A program made the translations under genes and the position numbers. Below the pieces are notes generated by a model. It saw only the letters and a list, made by a program, of their open reading frames with translations, did not search any database and was not told the origin of the DNA. Source: Streptomyces sp. CB01580 (GTDB taxonomy: Bacteria > Actinomycetota > Actinomycetes > Streptomycetales > Streptomycetaceae). Taken from it: DNA of 64,000 nucleotides. Below, one piece after another: positions 49,324-58,528 of the stretch (position 1 is the first letter of the stretch; each line of letters begins with the position of its first letter). The stretch spans positions 124,001 to 188,000 of the forward strand of contig NZ_LIXJ01000006.1 of the NCBI RefSeq assembly GCF_001905795.1, given 5' to 3'.

Positions 49324-50625
49324 TTGCGTCGTCCCACGGCACGCGCGTACACCGCCTCGGCCGCGGCCCTGGCCGCCCTGCTCATGCCCGTCCCGGCCGC
49401 CCAGGCCGACACCGCGGCCCCCTCGGCAGCCGCGGCGACGGTGATCGAGAAGGTCCCGTACGCGATGGACTCGTCGAACCAGGCCGCCTGGTGGACGCCG
49501 GTCGCCACGTACAAGGGCCGAGGCCAGTACACGTACTTCGCCTTCAACGAGCCCGGCTCGACGGCCGCCACGCACCGCCCGGCCATCGCGCGGCGCGACC
49601 CGGACGGGGTCTGGAGCCGTCTGCCGCTGCTCGACCGGAACGGACAGCAGGCCGAGTTCCCCGACGACAACGGCCACAACCAGCCGTCCGTCGCGCGCGA
49701 CGGCAGCGGCCGGCTGCACGTGTTCGCCTCCATGCACGCCAACGCCTGGCGCTACTTCCGCACCGAGGCTCCCGGCGGGGACGTCACGGACCACGCGGCC
49801 GAACTGCCCGACCAGGGCCAGGGCATCACCTACCCGATCGTGACCACCGCACCCAACGGCGATCTCTACCTGGCCGCCCGCGTCGGCGCCGGCGCCGACC
49901 AGCGTCCCGGCAAGCTGTACCGCTGGGACAACGCCACCGCGCGCTGGAGCGTGGTCGCCACGTTCGCCGGCGCGCTGAACCGCTCCGTGTACCCCGACGA
50001 CCTGATGGTGGACGCAGCCGGCCGCGTGCACCTCCTGTACGAGTGGGCCAAGGCCCCGGCGACCGGGTTCCGGCACCAGCTCTCCTACCTGCGCCACGAC
50101 CCGGCGACCGGCGCCTTCGCGAACAGCGCGGGCGCGGCCGTCACCACGCCGGTCGCACCCGGCACGTCCGACGTGATCCAGGAGCTCACCGCGGGTGAGG
50201 AATGGAGCATCGACAACGCCTACACGGGTCCGGCGGTGCAGAGCGCCAAACTCACCCTCGACGGCTCCACCCCGAAGGTCGCCTACCGCTACCGCTCGGC
50301 CGACAGCGGCGGCAACTTCCGCGTGTACTACGCGTATCCGAGCGGCGGCGGCTGGGCCCGCCAGACCGTGTACGCCGGCGGCCAGACCGCCGCTGCCCTC
50401 GGCATCACCTGGGACGAGACGGACACCAAGCGGGTCTACTACGTGACCGGCTCCGGCACCGACCGCGTCTTCGCCGCGACCGAGTCGGGCGGCACCTGGA
50501 CCGCGCAGTCCGCCGCGCCGGGCGTGAGCGCGGACCGGCTCGCGGTGCGGCGGGACTCGGACGGGAACGACGTGCTGTACCTCCCGGACACCGCGCACAA
50601 CACGCTCTACTACGGGCGCCGTTGA
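49324..50625 (+). CDS. Secreted BNR_4-type beta-propeller, putative polysaccharide lyase
   Basis: The 433-residue protein has a Sec signal (RPTARAYTASAAALAALLMPVPAAQA) and a beta-propeller of repeated short strands. Conserved segments include NGHNQPSVARDGSGRLHVFASMHA, GITYPIVTTAPNGDLYL and YPDDLMVDAAGRVHLLYEW. BNR_4 proteins include rhamnose-glucuronate lyases (PL42-like) and other secreted polysaccharide-cleaving enzymes. The start is TTG at 49324 with AAGGAG six bases ahead. It is co-controlled with the importer by IclR box C and probably releases the imported oligosaccharide. It could also be a sialidase-like hydrolase. Confidence 0.82.
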   Translation: MRRPTARAYTASAAALAALLMPVPAAQADTAAPSAAAATVIEKVPYAMDSSNQAAWWTPVATYKGRGQYTYFAFNEPGSTAATHRPAIARRDPDGVWSRLPLLDRNGQQAEFPDDNGHNQPSVARDGSGRLHVFASMHANAWRYFRTEAPGGDVTDHAAELPDQGQGITYPIVTTAPNGDLYLAARVGAGADQRPGKLYRWDNATARWSVVATFAGALNRSVYPDDLMVDAAGRVHLLYEWAKAPATGFRHQLSYLRHDPATGAFANSAGAAVTTPVAPGTSDVIQELTAGEEWSIDNAYTGPAVQSAKLTLDGSTPKVAYRYRSADSGGNFRVYYAYPSGGGWARQTVYAGGQTAAALGITWDETDTKRVYYVTGSGTDRVFAATESGGTWTAQSAAPGVSADRLAVRRDSDGNDVLYLPDTAHNTLYYGRR

Positions 50626-51001
50626 GGCCCCGCGCCGTCGGCGCTCCCGGCGGCGGGGGAACGGGGCACGTCCGGTGCGGGTGACCGGCCGGGAACACCC
50701 GCTCCAGGGGCCCGGGGCCGGCTCCGGCACACGCCAGGCGTGCGCGCCGCGGGGGTCGGACGCCGGTGTCCGTCGGTCGGCGTTCTCCAGCACGGCTGTG
50801 ACAACGCCGCATCCGCCTCGGTGCCCGGTCCCCTGGCCCTCGTCCCCGGGTCCTGGTCCCCCGGTCCTGGTCCCTCGGGGCCGAACCGGGCGGGATCGGC
50901 CCCGGGCGATCGGACTTCCTCCGGCAACCGCGAGCCCTGCCGCCCGGGCCTTCGGCAGGACCGCCCGCGACGGTCCGCGGTGGCTAAGCCTCCTCGGCGG
51001 G
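50626..51001. other. Gap between convergent BNR and P450 genes
   Basis: About 375 bp, GC-rich, with repeated GGTCC/CCCGGTCC motifs near 50845-50875. No gene or strong hairpin was seen. It marks the boundary between the sugar locus and the P450 block. Confidence 0.45.
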
Positions 51002-52177
51002 TCACCAGGCGGCCGGGAGGTGCAGCGGGCTGCGGGTGATGGTGCCGTGGCGCCATGTGACCGTGTCGACGGGCGTGGTGAGGCGTAGGCGCGGGAAGCG
51101 GGCGGCCAGTCCGTGCAGTCCCAGGCGCAGTTCGGCGCGGGCGAGCCAGGTGCCCAGGCAGTAGTGCCGTCCTCCGCCGAAGGCGAGGGTCGGGTGTTCC
51201 AGTGGCGCGAACAGGTCGCCGAAGGGGGCGCCGGAGAACGCTGCCGGATCCCGGCCGGCCGCGCCGCGGTCGACGGTGACGATCTCGCCGGTCCGGACGG
51301 TGACACCGCCGACCTCGACGTCCTCCATGGCCTGGAGGGGGTTGGCGTGGGCGGCGGGATCGCCGAGCGGGATCAGGTGCAGCAGGCGCTCGGTCAGCCG
51401 CCCGGCCGCATCCTCGTCGGACGCGGCGAGTCGGGCCCAGACCTCGGGGCGTTCGTGGAGCAGGTAGAGGAGGGAATTGCCCAGCATGGTCATCGCGGTG
51501 TCGTAGCCGCCCACCACGAGGGTGCTGACCAGGTTGACGAGTTGCGGTTCGAGGACGCCGCCCTCCCCGTCGGCCGCCCGGACGAGCGAGCTGATCAAAT
51601 CCTGGCCGGGGGTGCGCCGCCGGTCGGCCAGCAGGCCCTTGGTGAATTCCGTGAACTCCCTCGTGACCTCGGCGACTTCCGCGGGGTCCTTCGCATCGGT
51701 GGCGAAGGCGTGCTCGGTCCAGCGCAGGAGGCGCGTGTCGCTCACGTCGTGCACGCCGGTCAGCCTGCTCATGACCGCGATGGGCAGCGGACGGGTGTAG
51801 TGGGCGACCAGGTCCACCGGGGAGCCGTGGTCGGCGAGCGCGTCGGCCAGTTCGTCGACCACGTCGGCCACCCAGGGCGTCATGCGCGCGACGGCGCGCG
51901 GGCCGAACGCGCGCTGGACGGTGCGTCGCAGGCGGAGGTGCTGGACGTCGTCCAGCTTGCCCACGGCATCGGGCGAGTCCACGAGGGCGGAGGCGCTGTC
52001 CTCCGGCGTGCGGAGCACGGTCCGTCTGAACCTGCTGTCGTTGATGACCTGATGGACGTCGGCGTAGCGGGTGAACAACCAGGTGGGGCGGCCGTCGGGC
52101 AGGTCGGTGCGCCGGGGCGGACCGGGCGGGGCGAATGTCAGACGGTGCAGAGGGACGCGTTCGTCAGTGATGGGCAT
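51002..52177 (-). CDS. Cytochrome P450 (bacterial class, paralogue of 59867-61069)
   Basis: The 391-residue P450 has the heme ligand in FGGGRHYCLG (Cys about 340), the I-helix VVGGYDTAMTML, in which the usual E/D-T pair is present as DTA, and a K-helix-like segment where the normal ExxR reads ERLLHL. No membrane anchor is present. It needs ferredoxin partners, which are not nearby. A second P450 with the same odd K-helix is at 59867. The ATG 52177 is in the longest coding frame that keeps the FAPPGPPRR start. It is monocistronic, with a long upstream gap (52178-52647) lacking a supported gene. Confidence 0.9.
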   Translation of the reverse strand: MPITDERVPLHRLTFAPPGPPRRTDLPDGRPTWLFTRYADVHQVINDSRFRRTVLRTPEDSASALVDSPDAVGKLDDVQHLRLRRTVQRAFGPRAVARMTPWVADVVDELADALADHGSPVDLVAHYTRPLPIAVMSRLTGVHDVSDTRLLRWTEHAFATDAKDPAEVAEVTREFTEFTKGLLADRRRTPGQDLISSLVRAADGEGGVLEPQLVNLVSTLVVGGYDTAMTMLGNSLLYLLHERPEVWARLAASDEDAAGRLTERLLHLIPLGDPAAHANPLQAMEDVEVGGVTVRTGEIVTVDRGAAGRDPAAFSGAPFGDLFAPLEHPTLAFGGGRHYCLGTWLARAELRLGLHGLAARFPRLRLTTPVDTVTWRHGTITRSPLHLPAAW

Positions 52178-52647
52178 GAATCTCCTGCCCGCCGATCCGG
52201 AGCGACGGGCTGCGGCATCGACTCGGCTGTTTGCTGGGTGGGACTCGCCGTGGGGCCGACGGGCGGGCCCACAGCGGGCATCCACGTGCGCGGATGCCCC
52301 CGCGCCCGTTTCGGGGCAGGGGATGGAGGTCTGTTCGCGCGGTCTCGTACGACCGCGGCTGACGCGCTCGGGCCGGAGTCCGTCCTCCGGGCCCTTGCGG
52401 GAGCCTGTGCAGATCCTCGGCCATGGGGATGGCCGTGCTGTTCAGGTGGTCGTGGATCACGAGCGAATTCACCCGCACGTGGTGGGCGGGCCGGACGGGC
52501 CGGTCGGACGCCGGGCCGTCACCGGGTGTGCGGTGTCCCCGCGGCCGTCCCTCCCGCGCGGGCGGCGAACGGACGGCCGCCGGACGGCGCACTGCCACCC
52601 GACGGGACGAGCGGTGTACCGGCGGTGTCGAAGCCGTGGCCCGAGGA

Positions 52648-53286
52648 TCATTCCGGCCAGTCGGAGTCCAGGATGACGTCGACGAAGTCTCCCCGTTCGA
52701 ATCCGGGCACGAAGCGGGCGAGGACGTCTGCCTTGACGTTGCCGAACGTCGTATCGGGGCGGTCCTTGATGCCGTCGGTGAACGCGGCCAGGATCCGCTT
52801 CTTGAAGTCGGAGCGGGGGTGGGCGGCGACGACGGCCGCGCGCTGTTCGTCGGAGACCGCGTGGTAGCCGATGCCCAGCACGTCGAGTTCCACTCCCCGG
52901 GTGACCAGGGCGATCTCGGGGGCCATGTGGAGCGGGATCTCCGGTGTGGTGTGCAGGGCGATGGCCGTCCAGACCCGGTCGGCCTCCTCGTCGGTGATGC
53001 CGTGGGCGTGCAGGAACCTCCGCGCCTCGTCGGCGCCGTCGATCTCGAATCGCTGGTCGGTGCGGCGGTAGCGCTCCGTCAGGCCCAGGTCGTGGAACAT
53101 CGCCCCCACGTACAGCAGCTCCGGGTCGTACCGCAGCCCCTCCTCGCGCCCCCGCAGCGCGCCCCAGAGGAAGACCCTCCGCGAGTGATCGAACAAGAGC
53201 TGGGAGGCCGCCTCGCGGACCAGTTCGGTGGCCTCCCTTGCCATGGCACTGTCCGGGATCCGTACATCCGCGATCGATTCGCTCAT
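52648..53286 (-). CDS. HD-domain hydrolase-like protein
   Basis: The 212-residue protein has an HD motif in FDHSRRVFLWG ... GAMFHDLGLTERY (His-Asp at about 68-69), and a later TAIALHTTPE histidine as metal ligand. The family includes cyanamide-hydratase-like and nucleotide phosphohydrolases. The substrate is not identifiable. The ATG at 53286 is followed by SESIADV. It is separated from the oxidoreductase by 320 bp (53287-53606) in which no gene is seen. Confidence 0.78.
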   Translation of the reverse strand: MSESIADVRIPDSAMAREATELVREAASQLLFDHSRRVFLWGALRGREEGLRYDPELLYVGAMFHDLGLTERYRRTDQRFEIDGADEARRFLHAHGITDEEADRVWTAIALHTTPEIPLHMAPEIALVTRGVELDVLGIGYHAVSDEQRAAVVAAHPRSDFKKRILAAFTDGIKDRPDTTFGNVKADVLARFVPGFERGDFVDVILDSDWPE

Positions 53287-53606
53287 GGTGTCTCCGTGCT
53301 TTTCTCGGTGGTTGGTCCGGGGGCGTCCGGCACCCTCTTGAGAGATTGCCGTTCCCGTCCTGAAAAACCGCCGAGCGGGGCGTGGTCCTGCGCGTGGTTC
53401 CTCCGAGGCGCTGCTCCATGCGGACGAGCCCGGGCGTCGGCCGGTGTCCCGCCGGGGGCAAAACCGGGTCGCGGTCGCGTCCGTACCCGGCCCGGGCGAG
53501 CGGGGGGAGAGCGCCGGGCGAGGCGGAGGGGTGCACTCCCCCGGCACCCCTTCGGCGGGTGCCTCTGCCCGTACGCCTGTCCGCCACCCGGTCCCGGGCA
53601 GGGGCG

Positions 53607-54536
53607 TCAGATGCCCGCCGCTCGCGCCGCCTCGTACACCTCGGCCGCCACGTCGACGAGTTCCGCGGCGTCGCGCGGTGTGCCCTGGAGGTCCAGGACG
53701 AACGTCGTCACGTACGGTCCGGCGTGTGCCGCGAGATCCTCGACGATCTGCGCCACGCTGCCGTGGAAGGGCTGCCGTCCCTCGCTCCCGACCGGCTCGG
53801 CGGTATGGCGCGCGTTGACACGGACGCAGACGTCGAGCGGGCGTTCCCTGCCGCGTTCGGCGGCCGTGTCCCGCACCCGCCGCCACTGCTCGGCCAGTTG
53901 GGCGGGGCCCGCCGCCACGGGCATCCAGCCGTCCGCCCGGTCCACGAGACGGCGGGTGGCGCGCGGACTGTTCGCGGGCAGGTACACCGGGATGGGGCTC
54001 ACCGGCTTGGGACCGACCGCGGACGGGACGATCGTGGTCAGTTCGCCCTCGTACGCCACGGGGTCCGGGCCCCAGACGGCAGCGCACACGTCGAGGAGTT
54101 CGTCCAGGACCGCGCCGCGCCTCTCGAAGGGGGCGACGGACGCCGCCGCGTACTCGTCCAGTGACCATCCCGTGCCGATTCCCGCGATCATCCGGCCGCC
54201 GCTCGCCACGTCCAACGAGGCGAGGGAGCGGGCCAGTTGGAAAGGTACGTGCAGGGGCGCGACCAGGACGCTGGTGCCGAGCCGGGGGCGCTCCGTGGCC
54301 GCGGCTGCCAGCGTGAGCGTAACCAGCGGGTCGGCGACACCGCGGTACTGGTCGGGCCAGGGCAGTCCCGGTACGCCGTAGAGCCCCTGGGTCGCGGGCT
54401 CGGGGAACAGGATGCGTTCGAAGACCCAGAGACTCTCGTATCCGGCCTCCTCCGCGGCACGTGCGACGGTGGCGACATCGCGGCCGATGTCGTACTGCTT
54501 CATCTGCGGGAGACCGAGACCGAGCGGGATCAGCAT
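53607..54536 (-). CDS. LLM-class flavin/F420-dependent oxidoreductase
   Basis: The 309-residue TIM-barrel protein has IPLGLGLPQMKQ, RAAEEAGYESLWVFERILFP, TSVLVAPLHVPFQLARSLASLDVASGGRMIAGIGTGWS and VYLPANSPRATRRLVDRADGWMPVAAG, the luciferase-like family pattern common in actinobacterial F420 enzymes. F420 or FMN use cannot be decided. It reads left with the HD gene, but a 320-bp gap separates them. A role in tailoring of a natural product is possible. Confidence 0.88.
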   Translation of the reverse strand: MLIPLGLGLPQMKQYDIGRDVATVARAAEEAGYESLWVFERILFPEPATQGLYGVPGLPWPDQYRGVADPLVTLTLAAAATERPRLGTSVLVAPLHVPFQLARSLASLDVASGGRMIAGIGTGWSLDEYAAASVAPFERRGAVLDELLDVCAAVWGPDPVAYEGELTTIVPSAVGPKPVSPIPVYLPANSPRATRRLVDRADGWMPVAAGPAQLAEQWRRVRDTAAERGRERPLDVCVRVNARHTAEPVGSEGRQPFHGSVAQIVEDLAAHAGPYVTTFVLDLQGTPRDAAELVDVAAEVYEAARAAGI

Positions 54537-54711
54537 GGGTGCGCTCCTTCGGGACGACGGCGGGGCGGCTTCCCCGGATCAGCGACTTGTTCCGTGTTCG
54601 ATGACGGTCGAAACGTGGTCGGGGTTCCGCGCGGTACGGGCCGAGGTGCGGGCGGGCCGTGCCGTCCGGTCCGCCCCGGCCGTCGGCGTCCCGGCGCGCG
54701 TCGTCACGACG

Positions 54712-54745
54712 GAGCCCCCGCCCGTCGGAGGACGGGCGGGGGCTC
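54712..54745 (-). terminator. Strong terminator of the GAPDH gene
   Basis: GAGCCCCCGCCCGTC (54712-54726) and GACGGGCGGGGGCTC (54731-54745) pair perfectly over 15 bp around GGAG, about 120 bases beyond the leftward GAPDH stop. It is the only feature in 54537-54864. Confidence 0.85.
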
Positions 54746-54864
54746 GTGGGAGGTCCGGTACCGGGTTCCGCGCCTTCCGGCGCCTGCCCCGGGGTCCCGG
54801 CCACGCACCGTCCTCACCGGCCGGGACGCCGGACGGACGGGGACGGTGCGGGACGGGCCGGGAA

Positions 54865-56310
54865 TCAGACCGCCGGGGCCGGGTAGGTCGGGTACTCCAC
54901 CCCGGAGACGTGCTGGACGACCCGGATGACCTGGCAGGAGTAGCCGAACTCGTTGTCGTACCACAGGTAGAGGATCGCGTTGTCGCCGTCGACCTTGGTG
55001 GCGCCGGCGTCGACGATCGAGGCGTGGCGCGAGCCTATGAAGTCGCTGGAGACCGCGTCGGGCGCCGTGATGAAGTCGATCTGGCGCTTGAGCGGGGAGG
55101 TCAGCGACACGTTGCGGAGGTAGTCGAGGACCTCTTCGCGGGTGGCCTCGCGGCCGAGACGCAGGCTGAGGATCGCGATGGAGACGTCCGGGACCGGGAC
55201 GCGGATCGAGCTGCCGGTGATCGGCGCCTTCAGGTCGGGCAGCGCCTTGGCGACCGCCGACGCGGCGCCGGTCTCGGTGATGACCATGTTGAGCGGCGCC
55301 GAACGGCCGCGCCGGTCCGCCTTGTGGTAGTTGTCCAGCAGGTTCTGGTCGTTGGTGAACGAGTGGACGGTCTCCACGTGACCGCGCAGCACGCCGTACT
55401 CGTCCTCCATCGCCTTCAGCGGCGGGACGATCGCGTTGGTGGTGCAGGACGCGCAGGACAGGATCTGCTCGTCCTGCTTGATGGTGTCGTGGTTGACGCC
55501 GTGGACGATGTTGGGGACGTCGCCCTTGCCGGGAGCGGTCAGGACGACCTTGGCGATGCCGGGCCGCAGGTGCTGGGACAGACCCTCGCGGTCGCGCCAC
55601 CTGCCGGTGTTGTCGATGAGGATGGCGCCGTCGATGCCGTACGCCGTGTAGTCGACCTCCGACGGGTCGTTGGCGTAGATCACCTTGATGGCGTTGCCGT
55701 TGGCGACGATCGTGCTGTTCGCCTCGTCGACGGTGATGGTGCCGTGGAACTGGCCGTGGATCGAGTCGCGACGCAGCAGCGAGGCGCGCTTGATGATGTC
55801 CTGGTCACCGCCCCGGCGGACGACGATGGCACGCAGCCGCAGGCCGTTGCCGGAGCCCGTCTTCTCGATGAGCAGGCGGGCGACGAGACGGCCGATGCGG
55901 CCGAAGCCGTACAGGACGACGTCGCGCGGCTCACGGCGGTCGATCTTGTTCTCGCCCGCGGCACCGGCGACGGCCTCGGCGGTGAACTCCGCCACGGAGA
56001 GACCGCGGCCGTCGTTCCTGTACGTCGCGGCGAGCATGCCGATGTCGATCTGGGACGGGCCGAGATCGAGGGTGGTCAGAGCCTGCAGGAACGGCAGCGT
56101 CTCGGTGACCGAGAGTTCCTCGCCCGCGATCTGGCGCGCGAATCGGTGGGTCTTGAGGATGCTGACCACCGACTTGTTCACCAGGGAGCGGCTGTGGACC
56201 AGGACGGTGACGTCCCGCTCCCGCTGCAGCTTCCCGATGATCGGGATCATCGACTCCGCGATTTCCTCACGGTTCTTCCAGTTGGTGAACGAGTCCTCGT
56301 TGACAGTCAC
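54865..56310 (-). CDS. gap: Long-form glyceraldehyde-3-phosphate dehydrogenase
   Basis: The 481-residue enzyme has an N-terminal extension of about 125 residues, then an NAD-binding fold (VVLYGFGRIGRLVAR, near residue 133) and the catalytic SCASCTTNAIVPPL (Cys about 288). A second conserved segment reads NMVITETGAASAVAKALPDLK, and the end is YLWYDNEFGYSCQV. It catalyses G3P oxidation to 1,3-BPG, probably in the cytoplasm. The extended type is common in Streptomyces and unlike the normal 330-residue Gap. The GTG 56310 has only a weak GAAAGA ahead. It is probably housekeeping, not resistance. Confidence 0.93.
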   Translation of the reverse strand: MTVNEDSFTNWKNREEIAESMIPIIGKLQRERDVTVLVHSRSLVNKSVVSILKTHRFARQIAGEELSVTETLPFLQALTTLDLGPSQIDIGMLAATYRNDGRGLSVAEFTAEAVAGAAGENKIDRREPRDVVLYGFGRIGRLVARLLIEKTGSGNGLRLRAIVVRRGGDQDIIKRASLLRRDSIHGQFHGTITVDEANSTIVANGNAIKVIYANDPSEVDYTAYGIDGAILIDNTGRWRDREGLSQHLRPGIAKVVLTAPGKGDVPNIVHGVNHDTIKQDEQILSCASCTTNAIVPPLKAMEDEYGVLRGHVETVHSFTNDQNLLDNYHKADRRGRSAPLNMVITETGAASAVAKALPDLKAPITGSSIRVPVPDVSIAILSLRLGREATREEVLDYLRNVSLTSPLKRQIDFITAPDAVSSDFIGSRHASIVDAGATKVDGDNAILYLWYDNEFGYSCQVIRVVQHVSGVEYPTYPAPAV

Positions 56311-56547
56311 AGATTTATCTTTCGAGCTAGGCGGCGCTCATATGCTAACCCGACCACGTTTCGGCCCTTCACGGGGTGCCGTTCGGGCGGCAGGCAGGGG
56401 GTCCTGCGCCGGTGCCCGGCGCGGAACCGGGCATCCCCGACGCCCGTGCGGACACGCCCTCGCCCCGGGAGCGAGCGGTCGGCGGCGACGGCGGAAACGG
56501 CCGACGGCAGCGCCGGAGAAGGAAGACATGCGCATGAAGTCCCTCAC

Positions 56548-56830
56548 ATGTCGGTGAAGCGGGCGGACCGCTGTGGCGATGGTGCTCCCGCCTCGGCCCA
56601 GCCGCTGGAGTTCCCACCCGGCGGGGATGCGGTGAGGATCGTCGATCGCGGGCATCCGGCACCGCTGCTGCTCACCACGCACGCGACGCGGCGGCTGCGT
56701 ACCGCCCCGGCCCTGCCGCTGGGACCGGGTGAGCTGAGCGCGGGGTGGGACGAGGTCACGACACACCCCCTGCGGACCGGCGAGGTCGTCATGCCTGTAC
56801 ACGGACGGGCCCCTGACTGGATGGTGCGGT
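56548..56830 (+). pseudogene. SpoIIE-type phosphatase fragment
   Basis: The plus strand encodes VRIVDRGHPAPLLL ... LPLGPGELSAGW ... THPLRTGEVV, the last third of the PP2C/SpoIIE domain (NxGHPAPLLL, LPLGxG, L.PGD.L...). Neither the upstream catalytic region nor the FTDG end is present. A plus-strand ATG at 56548 starts the fragment, but upstream homology is absent. It is a leftover of a regulator gene. The region to 57178 has no other supported gene. Confidence 0.6.
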
Positions 56831-57178
56831 GCGGAGGCGGCGCGCCGCCCGGCGTGGGGCGCCGTGGAGGCGTCCGGGGCCTCCCTGCGGGCACCGGTCG
56901 GGCCGGCGTTCGGCGGTGGCCGCACCGCAGGGGCACGGCAGGCACAGGTGGTGCGCGCACGCGCCCGGTCGTACCGTCGACTGAGGAGACGGTTACTGGG
57001 GCTCCCGCGACGGACCGGCCGAGAGCGGTGCCGGGGATCAACGGAACCGCGGCACCGGTGGCCGCTTCCGGCACACCCGTACCAGGACGCGGTGCGCCCG
57101 TACGGCACACGGCGCGGACCCCGCGAGCGGATCGGCCGGGGCCGCCCGCGGTGCCCGAGGAACAGTTGGGGAGACGGC

Positions 57179-57640
57179 ATGCGCGGACACGGACTCAGGA
57201 ACACGGTCGTGCTGTGCGCGGCCTCGGCTCTCGCGGTGGTGGCGGTACCGACGGCCGCGCCCGCCGCGTCGCCCGTACGGTCCTCCTCCCAGTCCTCCAC
57301 GGCCCGCGCAGTGGCCGTCGACTGCTTCTCGAAGGCGCGCGTCCGTCCCGGCGACTTCCTGCTCGCCTGCGGGGACGGCAACAACCGCCTCGTCTCGCTG
57401 CGTTGGACCGACTGGGGCCCGTCCTCCGCCGTGGGCACGGGGCTCGACGCGGTGAACGACTGCCGGCCCTACTGCGCCGCGGGCACGTTCCACACGTATC
57501 CCGTCAAGGTGCGGCTCGACCGCCCGACGAGCTGGCAGAAGGATCCGGGGATCCAACGGTTCACCCGGCTGCGGCTCGTCTACACCGACGGCGTACCGGC
57601 GCAGGCGCAGCGCGTCACGTACCAAACCCTCTGGGACTGA
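57179..57640 (+). CDS. Small secreted protein of unknown function
   Basis: The 153-residue protein starts with a Sec signal peptide (RGHGLRNTVVLCAASALAVVAVPTAAPAA) and a mature domain of four conserved Cys: VDCFSKARVRPGDFLLACGDGNN ... NDCRPYCAAGTFHTYPVKVRL. The pattern of two disulfides and WTDWG is found in several Streptomyces secreted proteins of unknown role. The ATG 57179 has GGGGAG ahead. It is single and near a fragment of an SpoIIE gene. Confidence 0.75.
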   Translation: MRGHGLRNTVVLCAASALAVVAVPTAAPAASPVRSSSQSSTARAVAVDCFSKARVRPGDFLLACGDGNNRLVSLRWTDWGPSSAVGTGLDAVNDCRPYCAAGTFHTYPVKVRLDRPTSWQKDPGIQRFTRLRLVYTDGVPAQAQRVTYQTLWD

Positions 57641-57690
57641 GGATCGAGGCATGGCCCGCCTCGCCGGACGCGAGGGTCCTGCCGGGGCCG

Positions 57691-58197
57691 TCACGGGGAC
57701 GCGGGGGCGTCCGGGCGGTCCACCGCGTACACGGTGACGGCGTGACCGTTGACGGTGTCCTCTCGGCGCGGCGTGAAGCCGAGGCGCTCGGCGACTCTCA
57801 CGGACGGATCGTTTCCGTGCCGGATGAACGCGGTGAATCGGTCCTCGTCGAGCGTGGCGAAGCCCCAGTCGAGGCACGCCCGCGCCGCCTCGGTGGCGTA
57901 CCCGTTTCCCCAGTGCTGCGCCCGGAACGTCCAGCCCAGCTCGACCTCGTCGAACTGGGCCCAGTGCTGCAGGCCGCTCCGGCCGATGAGTTCACCGCTC
58001 GACCTGAGCAGGACCGCGCACAGTCCGTGCCCCCGCTCGGCCCACTGGCCTTCGATGGCGGCGAGCCGTTCCAGCGCCCGTGGACGGGAATAGGCTCCGA
58101 CGAACCGGTTGACTCTCGGGTCGGCGTGGAGTTCGACGAAGGCGTCGGCGTCGGAGAGCCGGAGAGGCCGCAGTGACAGTCGCTCAGTCTCGATCAC
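57691..58197 (-). CDS. GNAT-family N-acetyltransferase
   Basis: The 168-residue protein has the RimJ-like pattern: IETERLSLRPLRLSDADAFVEL at the start, and the acetyl-CoA loop QHWGNGYATEAARACLDWGF near residue 93-112, then FIRHGNDPSVRVAERLGFTP. It acetylates an amine or a peptide N-terminus. The substrate is unknown. The GTG 58197 has no clear ribosome binding site. The upstream 58198-58528 is non-coding and contains a TCGAACA repeat near 58335-58351. Confidence 0.85.
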   Translation of the reverse strand: MIETERLSLRPLRLSDADAFVELHADPRVNRFVGAYSRPRALERLAAIEGQWAERGHGLCAVLLRSSGELIGRSGLQHWAQFDEVELGWTFRAQHWGNGYATEAARACLDWGFATLDEDRFTAFIRHGNDPSVRVAERLGFTPRREDTVNGHAVTVYAVDRPDAPASP

Positions 58198-58528
58198 GGC
58201 GACGAGGATAATTCTTCGCACCGGGCCGGTCGATCGGGATTCGGACGCGACCCGCGCCGTCATCACGCACGGCACGGGAGGGTGCCACCACGCACACGTC
58301 GGGTCGGCATCGCTTCCGGCACACCCGACCGCTATCGAACACTGTCGAACAACCGTCGGGCCCACTCACGCTACCGTGTGCCATCAGCGCTCCTCCGGCT
58401 CGTCCCCCGGGTGACGGCACGTCATCCGCGGGACGAGGCGTCGCAGCGCCTGCCCATGTCCGTTTCCGAGCCCGCTGCATCCCTTCTCTCACCTCCGCGC
58501 CCCGACGGTGCGGACCGCGCGACGACCC

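Noticed and set aside
54865..56310. GAPDH as a self-resistance gene, as in pentalenolactone producers
   Set aside because: The long N-terminal-extended form is widespread in Streptomyces, and no pentalenolactone-type terpene cyclase is in the window.
54412..58176. 1254-residue plus-strand frame across GAPDH
   Set aside because: It is the shadow of the leftward GAPDH and intergenic DNA. Only the short SpoIIE fragment inside it resembles protein.
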